Assembly (NCBI RefSeq): GCF_004364315.1
Contig: NZ_SOBR01000004.1
Span: forward strand, 457,722-521,721
Reading direction: 5' to 3'
Length of the DNA: 64,000 nucleotides
Source: Chromohalobacter marismortui
GTDB lineage: Bacteria; Pseudomonadota; Gammaproteobacteria; Pseudomonadales; Halomonadaceae
How positions within the stretch are numbered: the stretch's first letter is position 1; the number at the start of each line of letters is the position of its first letter. Made by a program: the position numbers and the translations under genes. The notes beneath the pieces are model-generated. The model saw nothing but the letters and a program-made list of their open reading frames with translations. It was not told the DNA's origin and searched no databases. Shown here piece by piece: positions 1 through 9,148 of the stretch.

Positions 1-109
1 AAGTGCATTAGTGTAACATGTCGATGCGACGCGCTTTTTCGACATTCGGCCGCGCTCGGTGGCCGTCGACGCGTCGTCATCCATTCGTCATGTGTAGCAC
101 GAGGCGTCA

Positions 110-1270
110 ATGAGCGATCCCTTGATCATCGTCGGCAGTGGCATGGCCGGCCTGGGCTTGGCCCGGCAGATACGTGCCCGCGATACCCGACGCGCCATCA
201 CCCTGATCACCGCCGATAGTGGCGACGATTATTCGAAACCGCTTTTGTCCACGGGCTTCGCCAAGGGAACGCCGCCCGAGCGTTTGGCCATGCGCTCCCC
301 CCTCGATGTGGCCGATGCGCTACAGGCCGTGGTGCGCACGCATACCCGGGTCGATGCCATCGATTCCCACGCGCGGACACTCGCCATCGGTGCAGAGCGT
401 CTTCCTTACAGCGAGCTGGTGCTGGCCACCGGGGCCGCCCCCAGCGCGCCCTTCACGGTGGCGGACGAGGTGTGCGATCGCGTCTTCACCATCAACGATC
501 TCGACGACTACCGGCGTTTCCATGCCGCCCTGTCGCGCCATGGCAGTGCCGCGCGCGTGGCGATCGTGGGGGCCGGGCTGGTGGGTTGCGAGTTCGCCGA
601 CGACCTGCTGGCCGGCGGGCATCGCGTGGCGCTCGTCGCCCCTGAGCCAACGCCCTTGGCGCGCCTGTTGCCGCCGCCGTTGGGTCAGGTTCTGGGCAAG
701 GCGCTGGGCGATACGGGCGCCGATTTACGCCTGGGACGGAGTCTCGAGCAGCTGCACCGTGACGATGCGGCGGTCACGTTGACGCTCGATGATGGCGAGG
801 CGTTGTCCGCCGACCTGGTGCTGATCGCCACGGGGCTCTCGCCGCGCACCGCACTGGCCGACACCGCCGGCCTCACGCTCTCCGATGCCGGCATCCAGAC
901 CGACCGTTACTTGGCGACGTCTCGACCCGGCATTCATGCATTGGGCGACTGTGCCTGCGTGGCAGGGCTCAATGCCATGTACGTGCAACCGCTTCAGGCC
1001 AGTGCCAAGGCGTTGGCGGCGACGCTGACCGGGACGCCGACGGCGGTCGCTTATGGGGCCTGGCCCGTGCTGGTCAAGACCCCGTCATGCCCGGTGGTGG
1101 CCTTGCCGCCGCGCCAGTCACCGACGCGCTGGCGGATCGAAGGCAAGGGCGACGACCTCAGCGCGCTCGCCGAGGATGAAAACGGGCATTTGCTGGGCTT
1201 TGCATTGACAGGCGCTTGTGTACGTCGGAAAGTCGAGCTGGCGCGGGTCGCCCCGCCGTTGCTACCCTAG
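110..1270 (+). CDS. rubB: Rubredoxin-NAD(+) reductase, FAD-dependent
   Basis: Cytoplasmic flavoprotein that moves electrons from NADH to rubredoxin, which in turn supplies alkane hydroxylases or oxidative-stress reductases. The 386-aa product opens with an FAD-binding Rossmann motif (VGSGMAGLG, residues 8-16), has a second dinucleotide motif for NADH (VGAGLVGCEFADDL, about residues 152-165) and a late FAD-contact motif (GIHALGDCACV, about residue 275-285). Length and layout match the rubredoxin reductase/AlkT family. The ATG at 110 follows a GAGG ribosome-binding site. Rubredoxin genes normally sit just upstream and would lie left of the window. In pseudomonads this gene is also followed by an HU gene. 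Other ferredoxin reductases of the same fold cannot be fully excluded. Confidence 0.85.
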   Translation: MSDPLIIVGSGMAGLGLARQIRARDTRRAITLITADSGDDYSKPLLSTGFAKGTPPERLAMRSPLDVADALQAVVRTHTRVDAIDSHARTLAIGAERLPYSELVLATGAAPSAPFTVADEVCDRVFTINDLDDYRRFHAALSRHGSAARVAIVGAGLVGCEFADDLLAGGHRVALVAPEPTPLARLLPPPLGQVLGKALGDTGADLRLGRSLEQLHRDDAAVTLTLDDGEALSADLVLIATGLSPRTALADTAGLTLSDAGIQTDRYLATSRPGIHALGDCACVAGLNAMYVQPLQASAKALAATLTGTPTAVAYGAWPVLVKTPSCPVVALPPRQSPTRWRIEGKGDDLSALAEDENGHLLGFALTGACVRRKVELARVAPPLLP

Positions 1271-1325
1271 CTTAGGTCGTCATGCCGGTAGAGGCCGGTT
1301 GGACGCACTATGTCGGGTAGGGTAA

Positions 1326-1354
1326 GCGTTACGCCAAAGGCGTGGCGTCCTTTT
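1326..1354 (+). terminator. Probable Rho-independent terminator of the rubredoxin reductase gene
   Basis: Ten-pair stem (1326-1335 with 1339-1348, three G-U pairs, loop AAA) followed by CCTTTT. It lies 55 bases after the reductase stop and before the HU gene. Confidence 0.5.
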
Positions 1355-1421
1355 CGCTCATTGAAAAACAACAAGTGGCATCAACAAGGTGTCGCATTCG
1401 TTGCCAAACCAGGAGGGCTTT

Positions 1422-1694
1422 ATGCGCAAGCCAGAACTCGCCGCGGCGATCGCCGAGCGTGCCGATCTTTCCAAGGACAAGGCCAGTCAGGTCCTTAATG
1501 TCATTCTCGATGAGATCACGGATACCGTCTCCAAGGGCCAGGATGTTTCGTTGATCGGGTTCGGTGCCTTCACCGTACGCGAGCGTGCTGCACGTACCGG
1601 CAAGAATCCGCAGACGGGCCAGCCGTTGACCATTCCGGCGAGCAAGACCGTGGCCTTCAAGCCCGGTAAGGCGCTCAAGGACGCCGTTAAGTGA
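1422..1694 (+). CDS. hup: HU family DNA-binding protein
   Basis: Small histone-like protein that bends and compacts DNA as a dimer in the nucleoid. The 90-aa length is exactly that of HU, and the family signature GFGAFTVRERAARTGKNPQ spans about residues 46-64 at the base of the DNA-binding arm. The reading frame is open further upstream, but an excellent AGGAGGG at 1411-1417 fixes the ATG at 1422. It is flanked by hairpin terminators on both sides, so it is probably transcribed alone. Whether it is the alpha or beta type cannot be told from sequence by eye. Confidence 0.93.
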   Translation: MRKPELAAAIAERADLSKDKASQVLNVILDEITDTVSKGQDVSLIGFGAFTVRERAARTGKNPQTGQPLTIPASKTVAFKPGKALKDAVK

Positions 1695-1700
1695 GTGAAG

Positions 1701-1755
1701 GCACGGAGCGCTCGGGTCATCCGTCATCCACCGACGCTCCGTGCGATTTCTCCTT
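1701..1755 (+). terminator. Terminator hairpin of the HU gene
   Basis: Perfect 10-bp arms GCACGGAGCG (1701-1710) and CGCTCCGTGC (1735-1744), extended inward by TCGG/CCGA past a single bulged C, then a T-rich stretch (gatttctccttt). It starts six bases after the HU stop codon. Confidence 0.75.
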
Positions 1756-1785
1756 TCCCCTCTTCTTCCGTGTGGTGAGGCGCGC

Positions 1786-2145
1786 ATGAAACTGCGTCTG
1801 ATGCTGTGGCTGTTGGGTGTCATGCTCAAGCGTGCTCGACGCCGCAATCCGCGTTTTCAGCAGATTCTATCGGACATGAGGCGTTTCGATTGGGGCGTTG
1901 CCACCGAGGATCTCAGCCTTGCGCGGCATTACCGCATGCGCCCCGATGCCATCGAGGACGCACCGGGCTTGCCCATCGATCTTGATCTGGAATTGCGCTT
2001 TCGCGATGCCCGCGCCGGCGAGGCGTTTCTCAAGCACCCTTCTGCGCGTGCATTCTTCGATGGCCTGCGCAGTGGTCGCCTGCGGCTGGTCGGCGACTCA
2101 CGCGATCTGGAGCGCTTGCAAGGGCTGCTCAAGCATCTGCGATAG
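1786..2145 (+). CDS. Small conserved hypothetical protein
   Basis: Protein of 119 aa. An N-terminal hydrophobic stretch (LMLWLLGVMLKRARRR, residues 4-19) is followed by a soluble part rich in Arg, Asp and Leu with no motif I can name. The frame is open from 1741, but the ATG at 1786 has GTGAGG upstream and gives the more natural N-terminus. The middle (LPIDLDLELRFRDARAGEAFL) resembles the acidic beta strand plus helix of small SCP2-like lipid-binding proteins, but that is only an impression. A short hypothetical gene also follows HU and precedes recG in pseudomonads, which supports it being a real, conserved gene. Confidence 0.65.
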   Translation: MKLRLMLWLLGVMLKRARRRNPRFQQILSDMRRFDWGVATEDLSLARHYRMRPDAIEDAPGLPIDLDLELRFRDARAGEAFLKHPSARAFFDGLRSGRLRLVGDSRDLERLQGLLKHLR

Positions 2146-2254
2146 TCTCCACGGCACGGCGGACATCGCCCTGATTCGGTCGGATTCGTTATACTAACGT
2201 CGTAGTGTCGTGCTTGGCGCGACTTCCTGGCCTGTCACCGCCCGACCGAGAGAT

Positions 2255-4441
2255 ATGCTACCCACGTCGTTGACCCAACCCCTGAGACGCCTCTGGACTC
2301 TGGAGTCCTTCGCCTACAGCTTGCGCGTTTTCATCGCGCTGGCCGGCGTCATGGCGCTGTGCTGGTATCTCGACGACATGGGCAAGCTGATTCCCCTGTT
2401 TCTCGGCATCATCGCCAGTGCCCTGGCGGAGACCGACGACACCTGGCAGGGACGTCTTCAAGCATTGCTGGTGACATTGGTGTGTTTCGCCGTCGCTGCG
2501 CTGTCGGTGGAATTGACCTTTGCACATCCGGTGATCTTCGCGGTGGGGCTCGGGGTATCGAGCTTCGGCATGACCATGCTCGGGGCGGTGGGACAGCGTT
2601 ATGCGACCATTGCCACCGCGACCTTGATCCTTGCCATCTACACCATGATCAGCCTCGAGCAACACGGTGGCGTGGCATTGGGCGCGCTATGGCGCGAGCC
2701 GATGTTGCTGGTCTCGGGCGCGGCCTGGTATGGGGCGATCTCGGTGGTGTGGAGTGCCTTGTTCTCGCGCCATCCGCTCAAGTTGAGTCTGGCGCACGTC
2801 TTTCGCGAGCTGGGCGTGTACCTGCGCCTCAAGTCGATGCTTTTCGAGCCGCTGAGGGGGCTGGATATCGAGCAGCAGCGTCTGGCGCTGGCCCAGCAGA
2901 ATGGCCGCGTGGTGGCGGCGCTCAACCAGAGCAAGGAGATGATCTTCCGGCGTCTCGAGGGCCAGCGCGGCGGGCGCAAGCTCAATCGTTACCTGCGGCT
3001 CTACTTCATCGCGCAGGACATCCACGAGCGAGCGAGTTCCTCGCATTATCCGTATGGCGCACTGGCCGAGGCCTTCTTCCATCACGACATCCTGTTTCGT
3101 GCCCAGCGTCTGCTCGATCAGCAAGGGCGTGCCTGCAAGGCATTGAGTCGTGCCTTGCTGCTCGATCGTCCCTTCGACCATGGGCCCAGCGCCCAGGCGC
3201 TGGAAGATTTCAACGCATCCCTGAACAACCTGCATGCTCAAGGGCGTGACGAATGGCGCGATCTGCTGCGCTCGCTGGCGGCATTGGGCGACAATCTGGC
3301 GACCCTGGAGGACAAGCTGGCGAGTGCCGACAACCCCGATGCACGTGCCGATCACGAGGACAGCAGCCTGTTCGACCGCTCGCCCCGTGGGCTACGCGAC
3401 GTCGCCGAACGCCTCCAGGCGCATGTCAGCCTGACGTCACCGGTGTTCCGGCATGCGCTTCGCTTGAGCGTGACGCTGGTGGTGGGCTATGGCGTGCTGC
3501 ACTGGATTCATCCCACCCAGGGGTACTGGATCCTGCTCACGAGTGTCTTCGTGTGTCGGCCCAATTTCGGGGCCACGCGGCGTTTCCTGCGTCAGCGAAT
3601 TCAGGGCACGGTGCTGGGTCTGGTCGCCGGCTGGGCGCTGATCACGCTGTTTCCCACCGAACCCATTCAAGCGCTGATCGCGGTGGCGGCCGGCGTCGCC
3701 TTCTTCGCCACCCGTGCACATCATTACACGCTGGCGACGGCGGCCATCACGTTGATGGTGCTGTGTTGCTTCAACCAAGTCGGTGACGGGTTCGGGCTGA
3801 TCTGGCCGCGTCTGTTCGATACCTTGCTGGGCGCCGCGATCGCGGGACTCGCCGTACTCTTGATCCTGCCCGATTGGCAGGGGCGCGGCCTGCACCGCCA
3901 AGCGGCGGCGACGCTCGAGGCCAGCGCGGCTTATCTGCGCGCAATACTCGATCAATACGCGCGTGGCAAACGCGATGACCTGGCCTATCGGTTGGCACGG
4001 CGCAATGCCCATAACGCCGATGCGGCGCTTTCCACGACGCTGGGCAATGTCCTGCTGGAGCCGGGCCACTTTCGCAAGGATGCCGATGTCGGGCTGCGTT
4101 TTCTGGTGCATTCGCACACCTTGCTGAGCTATCTCTCGGCGTTGGGAGCCCACCGCGGGGCAGCCGGCGCCGCAGGCGACGACAATGAAGCGGTCACGGC
4201 GCTGGCCGATGACGTGGCCGAGACGCTCGAGCGGGTGGCGCGCCAGCTCGCCGCGGGCGAGACGATCGCGCCAGGCGAAGATACCCTGACGCGACAGGCA
4301 GGCCTGCTGGAGGCATCGGCCGCCGAGGAAACGTGTGATGAGCGTCGCTTGCTGCAGACGCAACTGGCCTTGATCTGTCGCCAGCTCGTCGCGGTGAGCG
4401 AGGCGGCGACCCGCTTGTCGACCCAGGCTTCGCGCGAATGA
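2255..4441 (+). CDS. yccS: YccS/FUSC-family inner membrane protein
   Basis: Large inner-membrane protein of the FUSC (fusaric-acid resistance-like) superfamily, a group often proposed to export aromatic acids; the E. coli YccS substrate is unknown. The 728-aa product has two membrane blocks, about residues 25-185 and 400-525, each followed by a long soluble helical region (about 190-380 and 525-728), which is the YccS/YhfK layout. The frame is open back to a GTG at 2210, but ATG 2255 with an upstream GAGAG gives an N-terminus starting MLPTSLTQPLRRLW, as in the family. There are no cotranscribed partners. Confidence 0.85.
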   Translation: MLPTSLTQPLRRLWTLESFAYSLRVFIALAGVMALCWYLDDMGKLIPLFLGIIASALAETDDTWQGRLQALLVTLVCFAVAALSVELTFAHPVIFAVGLGVSSFGMTMLGAVGQRYATIATATLILAIYTMISLEQHGGVALGALWREPMLLVSGAAWYGAISVVWSALFSRHPLKLSLAHVFRELGVYLRLKSMLFEPLRGLDIEQQRLALAQQNGRVVAALNQSKEMIFRRLEGQRGGRKLNRYLRLYFIAQDIHERASSSHYPYGALAEAFFHHDILFRAQRLLDQQGRACKALSRALLLDRPFDHGPSAQALEDFNASLNNLHAQGRDEWRDLLRSLAALGDNLATLEDKLASADNPDARADHEDSSLFDRSPRGLRDVAERLQAHVSLTSPVFRHALRLSVTLVVGYGVLHWIHPTQGYWILLTSVFVCRPNFGATRRFLRQRIQGTVLGLVAGWALITLFPTEPIQALIAVAAGVAFFATRAHHYTLATAAITLMVLCCFNQVGDGFGLIWPRLFDTLLGAAIAGLAVLLILPDWQGRGLHRQAAATLEASAAYLRAILDQYARGKRDDLAYRLARRNAHNADAALSTTLGNVLLEPGHFRKDADVGLRFLVHSHTLLSYLSALGAHRGAAGAAGDDNEAVTALADDVAETLERVARQLAAGETIAPGEDTLTRQAGLLEASAAEETCDERRLLQTQLALICRQLVAVSEAATRLSTQASRE

Positions 4442-4490
4442 GGGCGCTGCGGGTAAGTCGTTGCTATCGCGGCATAATCGCTACCATGAA

Positions 4491-4542
4491 ACGTAACCGA
4501 TAGTGTGGTGTTATCTTCAAAAACATAGCGAACTGGTTACGT
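4491..4542. promoter_or_regulatory. Spaced inverted repeat upstream of the HTH gene
   Basis: ACGTAACC (4491-4498) and its exact reverse complement GGTTACGT (4535-4542) lie 44 bases centre to centre, about four helical turns, in the 133-base gap before the HTH gene at 4575. This looks like a pair of operator half-sites; autoregulation by the downstream protein is an inference. Confidence 0.4.
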
Positions 4543-4574
4543 CGTAGAGGGGCGAGACGTCTTACTGTGCAGGC

Positions 4575-5009
4575 ATGAAAGATGCCAAGACACAATTCGC
4601 CCAACGCCTGCGTGACGCCATGCAACAAGCCGGCTATGCGCCCAAGCCCGCCGTGCTGGAGCGCGAGTTCAATCTACGCAACCCAGGACGCCCGGTGACC
4701 CTGCACGGTGTACGCCGCTGGCTGCGAGGCGAGACGTTGCCCACCCAGGACAAGCTCGTGGTGCTCGCCGAGTGGCTGAAAGTGCCGCCGGAAGCGCTGC
4801 GCTTCGGCACTCACGTGCAGCATCGTGTCCATGAGCGCGATCATTTGTGGGAAGGCTTGAGTTACCGCGAACGCGACACCCTGGAAGCCTTCGCGAGTCT
4901 GCCGCCGAGTCAACGTGCGATCGCTCGCGAGGTCATCATGGCACTGGCCAAGGCCGGCAAGTGGGAGCGCCAGGTGGCGCAGGCCGACGACGATGCATCG
5001 TCATCGTGA
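4575..5009 (+). CDS. Helix-turn-helix protein, possible transcriptional regulator
   Basis: Protein of 144 aa. The first about 75 residues resemble the XRE/phage-repressor fold: helix-rich start (FAQRLRDAMQQAGY), a probable recognition region (TLHGVRRWLRGETLP, about residues 42-56) and a closing helix (KLVVLAEWLKVPPEAL). The C-terminal half (RERDTLEAFASLPPSQRAIAREVI) is helical with no known motif. It has no signal peptide or membrane segment. It is a single gene convergent with recG, with an inverted repeat in its upstream region. I cannot name a target. Confidence 0.7.
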   Translation: MKDAKTQFAQRLRDAMQQAGYAPKPAVLEREFNLRNPGRPVTLHGVRRWLRGETLPTQDKLVVLAEWLKVPPEALRFGTHVQHRVHERDHLWEGLSYRERDTLEAFASLPPSQRAIAREVIMALAKAGKWERQVAQADDDASSS

Positions 5010-5021
5010 AGGATAGGGCGA

Positions 5022-5036
5022 GGGCGCATCGCGCCC
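5022..5036. other. Short GC-rich hairpin between convergent genes
   Basis: GGGCGC-ATC-GCGCCC between the HTH gene stop (5009) and the recG stop (5038). There is no T run on either side, so it is at best a weak or processing-type 3' structure. Confidence 0.35.
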
Positions 5037-5037
5037 G

Positions 5038-7131
5038 TCAGACATGCCCGTAATCCCCGGCGTCTTCGCCCAGCCAGCGACGAATCAATGGCGTGGCGGC
5101 CTCCGGTGCCTCGTCGAGCAACGCGCGCGCCAAGGGACTTACGGTGTCGAGGAGGTCACGGTCGCGCTCCAGGTCGGCGATCTTCATCTGTGCCAGGCCC
5201 GTCTGGCGAGTACCGAGCACCTCGCCGGGGCCGCGTAGCTCGAGATCCTTCTCGGCGATGCGGAAACCATCGCTGGTATCGCGCATCACCCCGAGCCGCT
5301 CGCGCGAGTGGTGCGACAACGGTGGATGATACAGCAGCACACAGAAACTTTCGGTCGCGCCGCGCCCCACCCGGCCGCGTAGTTGATGCAGTTGGGAGAG
5401 CCCCAGCCGCTCGGGGTTCTCGATGATCATCAAACTGGCGTTGGGCACGTCGACTCCTACTTCGATCACCGTAGTGGCGACCAGCAGGTCCAGCTCGCCC
5501 GCCTTGAAGGCGTCCATCACCTCGGCCTTTTCCGTCGCCTTCATGCGGCCGTGCACCAGACCGACCGCCAGATCGGGCAGCGCCTCGGTCAGATGCGCAT
5601 GGGTGGCCTCGGCGGCCTGACAGGTGAGCGCCTCCGATTCCTCGATCAGCGTGCACACCCAATAGGCCTGATGGCCCTCGGCGCAGGCGCGCCGGATGCG
5701 CTCGACCACTTCGGGACGACGTTCGTCGGGTACCGCCACCGTTTGCACCGGCGTGCGCCCGGGCGGCAACTCGTCGATCATCGACAGGTCGAGATCGGCG
5801 TAGGCGCTCATTGCCAGTGTGCGCGGAATCGGCGTGGCGGTCATGATCAACTGATGCGGGGTGAGGCCGCCGGCCTCGCCCTTCTGGCGCAGTGCCAGGC
5901 GCTGGTGAACCCCGAAGCGGTGCTGCTCGTCGATCACCGCCAGTCCCAGTCGATGGAACGTCACATCGTCCTGGAAAAGGGCATGCGTCCCCACCGCGAC
6001 CTGGACGCGCCCATCGGCGATGGCGGCCTTGGTGTCCAGGCGCGCCTTGCCCTTGAGCTTGCCGGCGAGCCAGCCGACTTCGATGCCCAGTGGCGCGAAC
6101 CAAGCGCGGAAATTGCGATAGTGCTGCTCGGCAAGAATCTCGGTGGGCGCCATGATCGCTGCCTGGCAGCCACCGGCGATGGCGGCCAGGGCGGCCATGG
6201 CGGCGACCACGGTCTTGCCGGAGCCGACGTCGCCTTGCACCAGGCGCAACATGGGAACGTCACGTTTCAGGTCGTGGCCGATTTCGTCGAGCACCCGCCG
6301 TTGCGCGCCGGTCAGCGAGAACGGTAACTGGGTCAAAAAGCGGGCCTGCAGGCTACGACCGCCGCCCAATGCGGGCGCGTTATCGGTCTGAATGCGCAGT
6401 CTTACCTGGCGCAGGCTGAGTTGATGGGCGAGCAGTTCCTCCAGCGCCAAGCGTCGCTGGGCCGGATGCTGGCCTTCGGCGAGTTGTGCCACCGGTGCAT
6501 CGGGTGGCGGTTCGTGCAGGTAGCGCAGCGATTCGAGCAGTCCCGGTAGCCGAAAACGCTGACGTAGCGTATCGGGAATCCAGTCCGGCAGGGCCTCGGA
6601 CATCGTCTCGAGCCGCTTGAGCGCTTGCTGGATCAGGCCGCGCAGGCGTGGCTGGGTCAGCCCCTCGGTGGCGGGGTAGATCGGCGTCAGATGCTCCTCG
6701 ACCGGGGCGTCTTCCTGGCGCAGCAGGCGGTATTCGGGATGGTAGATTTCCAGTCCCGTTGCGCCTGCGCGCGCCTCGCCGAAGGCGCGCACGCGCAGGC
6801 CGCGCGTGAATTGCTGCTGCTGCGCGGGGGAGAAATGGAAGAAGCGCAGGCTGAGGATGCCTGAGCCGTCCTTGAGGCGCACCAATAGGCTGCGCCGACG
6901 TCCCTTGACCACATCGGCCGCGGCGATTTCCCCCTCGATCACGGCCTCGGTGCCGGCGCGCAGGGTCCCGATCGGCGTGATGCGGGTACGGTCCTGATAG
7001 CGCAGTGGCAGGTGGAAAAGCATGTCGGCGATACTGACAATGCCCAAGCGGGCGAGTTTGGCGGCCAACGCGTCTCCCACGCCGGTCAGGTCGCTGACCG
7101 GTGCATCCAGCGCCTTTATGTCATCGCTCAT
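5038..7131 (-). CDS. recG: ATP-dependent DNA helicase RecG
   Basis: Monomeric helicase that reverses stalled replication forks and processes branched DNA and R-loops. The 697-aa product has the N-terminal wedge/OB domain (about residues 1-200), Walker A GDVGSGKT (about residue 303), the DEAD-like box DEQHRFG (about 400), motif III MTATPIPRT, and the C-terminal helicase motifs (QLRGRVGRG). The length matches RecG. Its ATG overlaps the oxyR stop as ATGA (7128-7131), so recG is translationally coupled downstream of oxyR, an arrangement also known from pseudomonads. Confidence 0.97.
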   Translation of the reverse strand: MSDDIKALDAPVSDLTGVGDALAAKLARLGIVSIADMLFHLPLRYQDRTRITPIGTLRAGTEAVIEGEIAAADVVKGRRRSLLVRLKDGSGILSLRFFHFSPAQQQQFTRGLRVRAFGEARAGATGLEIYHPEYRLLRQEDAPVEEHLTPIYPATEGLTQPRLRGLIQQALKRLETMSEALPDWIPDTLRQRFRLPGLLESLRYLHEPPPDAPVAQLAEGQHPAQRRLALEELLAHQLSLRQVRLRIQTDNAPALGGGRSLQARFLTQLPFSLTGAQRRVLDEIGHDLKRDVPMLRLVQGDVGSGKTVVAAMAALAAIAGGCQAAIMAPTEILAEQHYRNFRAWFAPLGIEVGWLAGKLKGKARLDTKAAIADGRVQVAVGTHALFQDDVTFHRLGLAVIDEQHRFGVHQRLALRQKGEAGGLTPHQLIMTATPIPRTLAMSAYADLDLSMIDELPPGRTPVQTVAVPDERRPEVVERIRRACAEGHQAYWVCTLIEESEALTCQAAEATHAHLTEALPDLAVGLVHGRMKATEKAEVMDAFKAGELDLLVATTVIEVGVDVPNASLMIIENPERLGLSQLHQLRGRVGRGATESFCVLLYHPPLSHHSRERLGVMRDTSDGFRIAEKDLELRGPGEVLGTRQTGLAQMKIADLERDRDLLDTVSPLARALLDEAPEAATPLIRRWLGEDAGDYGHV

Positions 7132-8048
7132 GCCGCTTGAATACGCTGCTGTTGGAACGTGTCGATGGCCTCGGTCAGAGCATCGATGGCCTTGGGCCGG
7201 GGGAAGCTGGCGCGCCAGGCGATGGCCACCGTGCGGCTGGGCACGCTATTGGCGAAGGGCCGGCTTTCGAGCAGTCCCGCTTCGTAATGGCCGGTCCCGA
7301 TGGCCGACTTGGGCAGTACCGTGATGCCCAACCTCGACGCCACCATGTGGCGGATGGTCTCCAATGAGCCGCCTTCGGCGATCAGTGTATTGCCAGGATT
7401 GTTGAGCTGGTTGTTGATGGCGGGGCACGCCTCGAGAATCTGATCGCGGAAGCAGTGGCCCTCGCCCAGTAGCAGCAACTTTTCGTGCAACAGGTCCTCC
7501 TTGGCAATGGCGGTCTTACGCGTCCAAGGATGCCCGCTGGGTAACAGCACTTCGAACGGCTCTTCGTAGATCGCCTTGGTCAGCACATCCGGCTCGTTGA
7601 ATGGCAGTGCCACGATCACGGCATCCAACTCGCCGCTGCGTAGCTTGCGACGTAAATCCCCCGTGAAGCCCTCTTCGATGTACAGTGGCATCTGTGGCGC
7701 ATGACGCGACAGCTCGGGAATCAAGTGTGGAAACAGGTACGGACCGATGGTATAGATCGCCCCGATGCGCAGCGGACTCGCCAACTGATCCTTGCCCGCG
7801 GTGGCCATTTCCTTGATGAGGCCGGCCTGTTCGAGGACACGATGCGCCTGAGCCACGATCTTTTCGCCCAGGGGTGTGACCTGTACGGTGGATTTGGAGC
7901 GCTCGAACAGAGCGATGCCCAGTTCGTCTTCCAGTTTCTTGACGGCCACCGAGAGTGTCGGCTGAGACACATGGCAGCGCTCGGCAGCGCGTCCGAAGTG
8001 GTGCTCTTGGGCCAAGGTTACGATATAACGAAGTTCTGTTAGGGTCAT
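7128..8048 (-). CDS. oxyR: Hydrogen peroxide-sensing LysR regulator OxyR
   Basis: LysR-family activator that senses H2O2 by forming a disulfide and turns on catalase, peroxiredoxin and repair genes. The 306-aa protein has the N-terminal winged HTH (about residues 4-60, FGRAAERCHVSQPTLS) and the ligand domain. The two redox cysteines fall at residues 199 and 208 in GHCFRDQILEAC, the same numbers as in E. coli and Pseudomonas. It is the first gene of an oxyR-recG pair and is divergent from the dehydrogenase gene at 8166, with a 117-base shared upstream region. Confidence 0.96.
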   Translation of the reverse strand: MTLTELRYIVTLAQEHHFGRAAERCHVSQPTLSVAVKKLEDELGIALFERSKSTVQVTPLGEKIVAQAHRVLEQAGLIKEMATAGKDQLASPLRIGAIYTIGPYLFPHLIPELSRHAPQMPLYIEEGFTGDLRRKLRSGELDAVIVALPFNEPDVLTKAIYEEPFEVLLPSGHPWTRKTAIAKEDLLHEKLLLLGEGHCFRDQILEACPAINNQLNNPGNTLIAEGGSLETIRHMVASRLGITVLPKSAIGTGHYEAGLLESRPFANSVPSRTVAIAWRASFPRPKAIDALTEAIDTFQQQRIQAA

Positions 8049-8112
8049 GGGCTGGGCCTTTTCGGGCCTCCTGAGCGGTTCAATGGTTCAACACGATATT
8101 CGATGCAAGGAT

Positions 8113-8152
8113 CTTTCTACCAAGTAATTTTACTCAGGGACTTTTTACCAAG
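8113..8152. repeat. Imperfect direct repeat in the oxyR/dehydrogenase intergenic region
   Basis: CTTTCTACCAAG (8113-8124) and CTTTTTACCAAG (8141-8152) match at 11 of 12 positions, 28 bases apart, directly upstream of the dehydrogenase start. A second small tandem repeat, GGTTCAA twice, lies nearer oxyR (around 8077-8092). Confidence 0.5.
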
Positions 8153-8165
8153 GGGCTAGGGAAAG

Positions 8166-9044
8166 GTGAAGAATACGACTCTGATTATTGGTTGTGGCGA
8201 CATTGGTATCCAGCTAGGCAAACGGCTCATCGACGTCGGTCAGCGGGTAGTCGGCGTGCGTCGCAATATCGCGCCGCTCGCGGAGACCGGCATCGAGGCC
8301 CTGGCACTGGACGTCACCGATCCGGCGGTGTTGTCACGCCTGCCAGACGCGGAGACCATCGTCTATATACTAAGCGCTGCGCGCTTCGACGAAAACGCCT
8401 ATGCCGATGCCTATCCCAAGGGGCTCAAGGCGGTGCTCGGCGAACTCGAGACGCGCGCCACGCCACCCAAGCGCGTGTTTTTCGTCTCATCGACCGGCGT
8501 CTATGCCCAGCAAGCCGGCGAAGTGGTCGATGAAACCTCCGAGACCGAGCCCACCGGATTCTCGGGGCTGTTGATGCGCGAGGCCGAACAAGCGCTGCTC
8601 GACCATCCGCTGCCCGGCACCGTGGTACGTTTTTCCGGGATCTACGGCCCGGGGCGCGATCGGTTGATCCGCCAGGTCAAGGAAGGGCGCGTCGCGGCGG
8701 CGAATCCGCCGATGTATTCCAACCGTATCCATCGCGACGATTGCGTAGGCGTGCTGGCGCATTTGATCGCCCTGGCGCTGGACAACCAGCCGCTGGAGTC
8801 GCTCTATCTGGCCAGTGACTGCGAGCCGACACCGTTGCACGAAGTCATGACCTGGATGGCCGGCAAGCTCAAGGTCGAGCTCACCGAGACCATTCAGTCG
8901 CCGTTACGGCGCCGGGCCAGCAAGCGCTGCGACAACACGCGGCTGCGTGACAGCGGCTACCGCTTTCAGTATCCCACCTTTCGCGAGGGATACGAGGACG
9001 TTCTGAAGCAAGGCGGTTTTCTGAGTGCCACGGAAAACGCCTGA
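8166..9044 (+). CDS. NAD-dependent epimerase/dehydratase-type protein (YeeZ-like)
   Basis: Soluble extended short-chain dehydrogenase-like protein, 292 aa. It starts with a Rossmann dinucleotide motif (IIGCGDIGIQLGKRL, residues 7-21). The usual YxxxK catalytic pair is not obvious after the SSTGVYAQ segment (about residues 108-115), which is typical of the atypical YeeZ group. The start is GTG at 8166 with AGGGAAAG just upstream. The substrate is unknown. It lies divergent from oxyR and ends in a clean terminator, so it is monocistronic; redox-linked regulation is a guess from position only. Confidence 0.75.
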   Translation: MKNTTLIIGCGDIGIQLGKRLIDVGQRVVGVRRNIAPLAETGIEALALDVTDPAVLSRLPDAETIVYILSAARFDENAYADAYPKGLKAVLGELETRATPPKRVFFVSSTGVYAQQAGEVVDETSETEPTGFSGLLMREAEQALLDHPLPGTVVRFSGIYGPGRDRLIRQVKEGRVAAANPPMYSNRIHRDDCVGVLAHLIALALDNQPLESLYLASDCEPTPLHEVMTWMAGKLKVELTETIQSPLRRRASKRCDNTRLRDSGYRFQYPTFREGYEDVLKQGGFLSATENA

Positions 9045-9148
9045 CGCCCGACAGACGCTCGGCATTTCCACCCGGCGGATGTGACGCTGCAACGACGAAT
9101 TCGTGTCAGCAAGATGACGTCCTCCGCCAACCCATTGATTCCTTTCAT

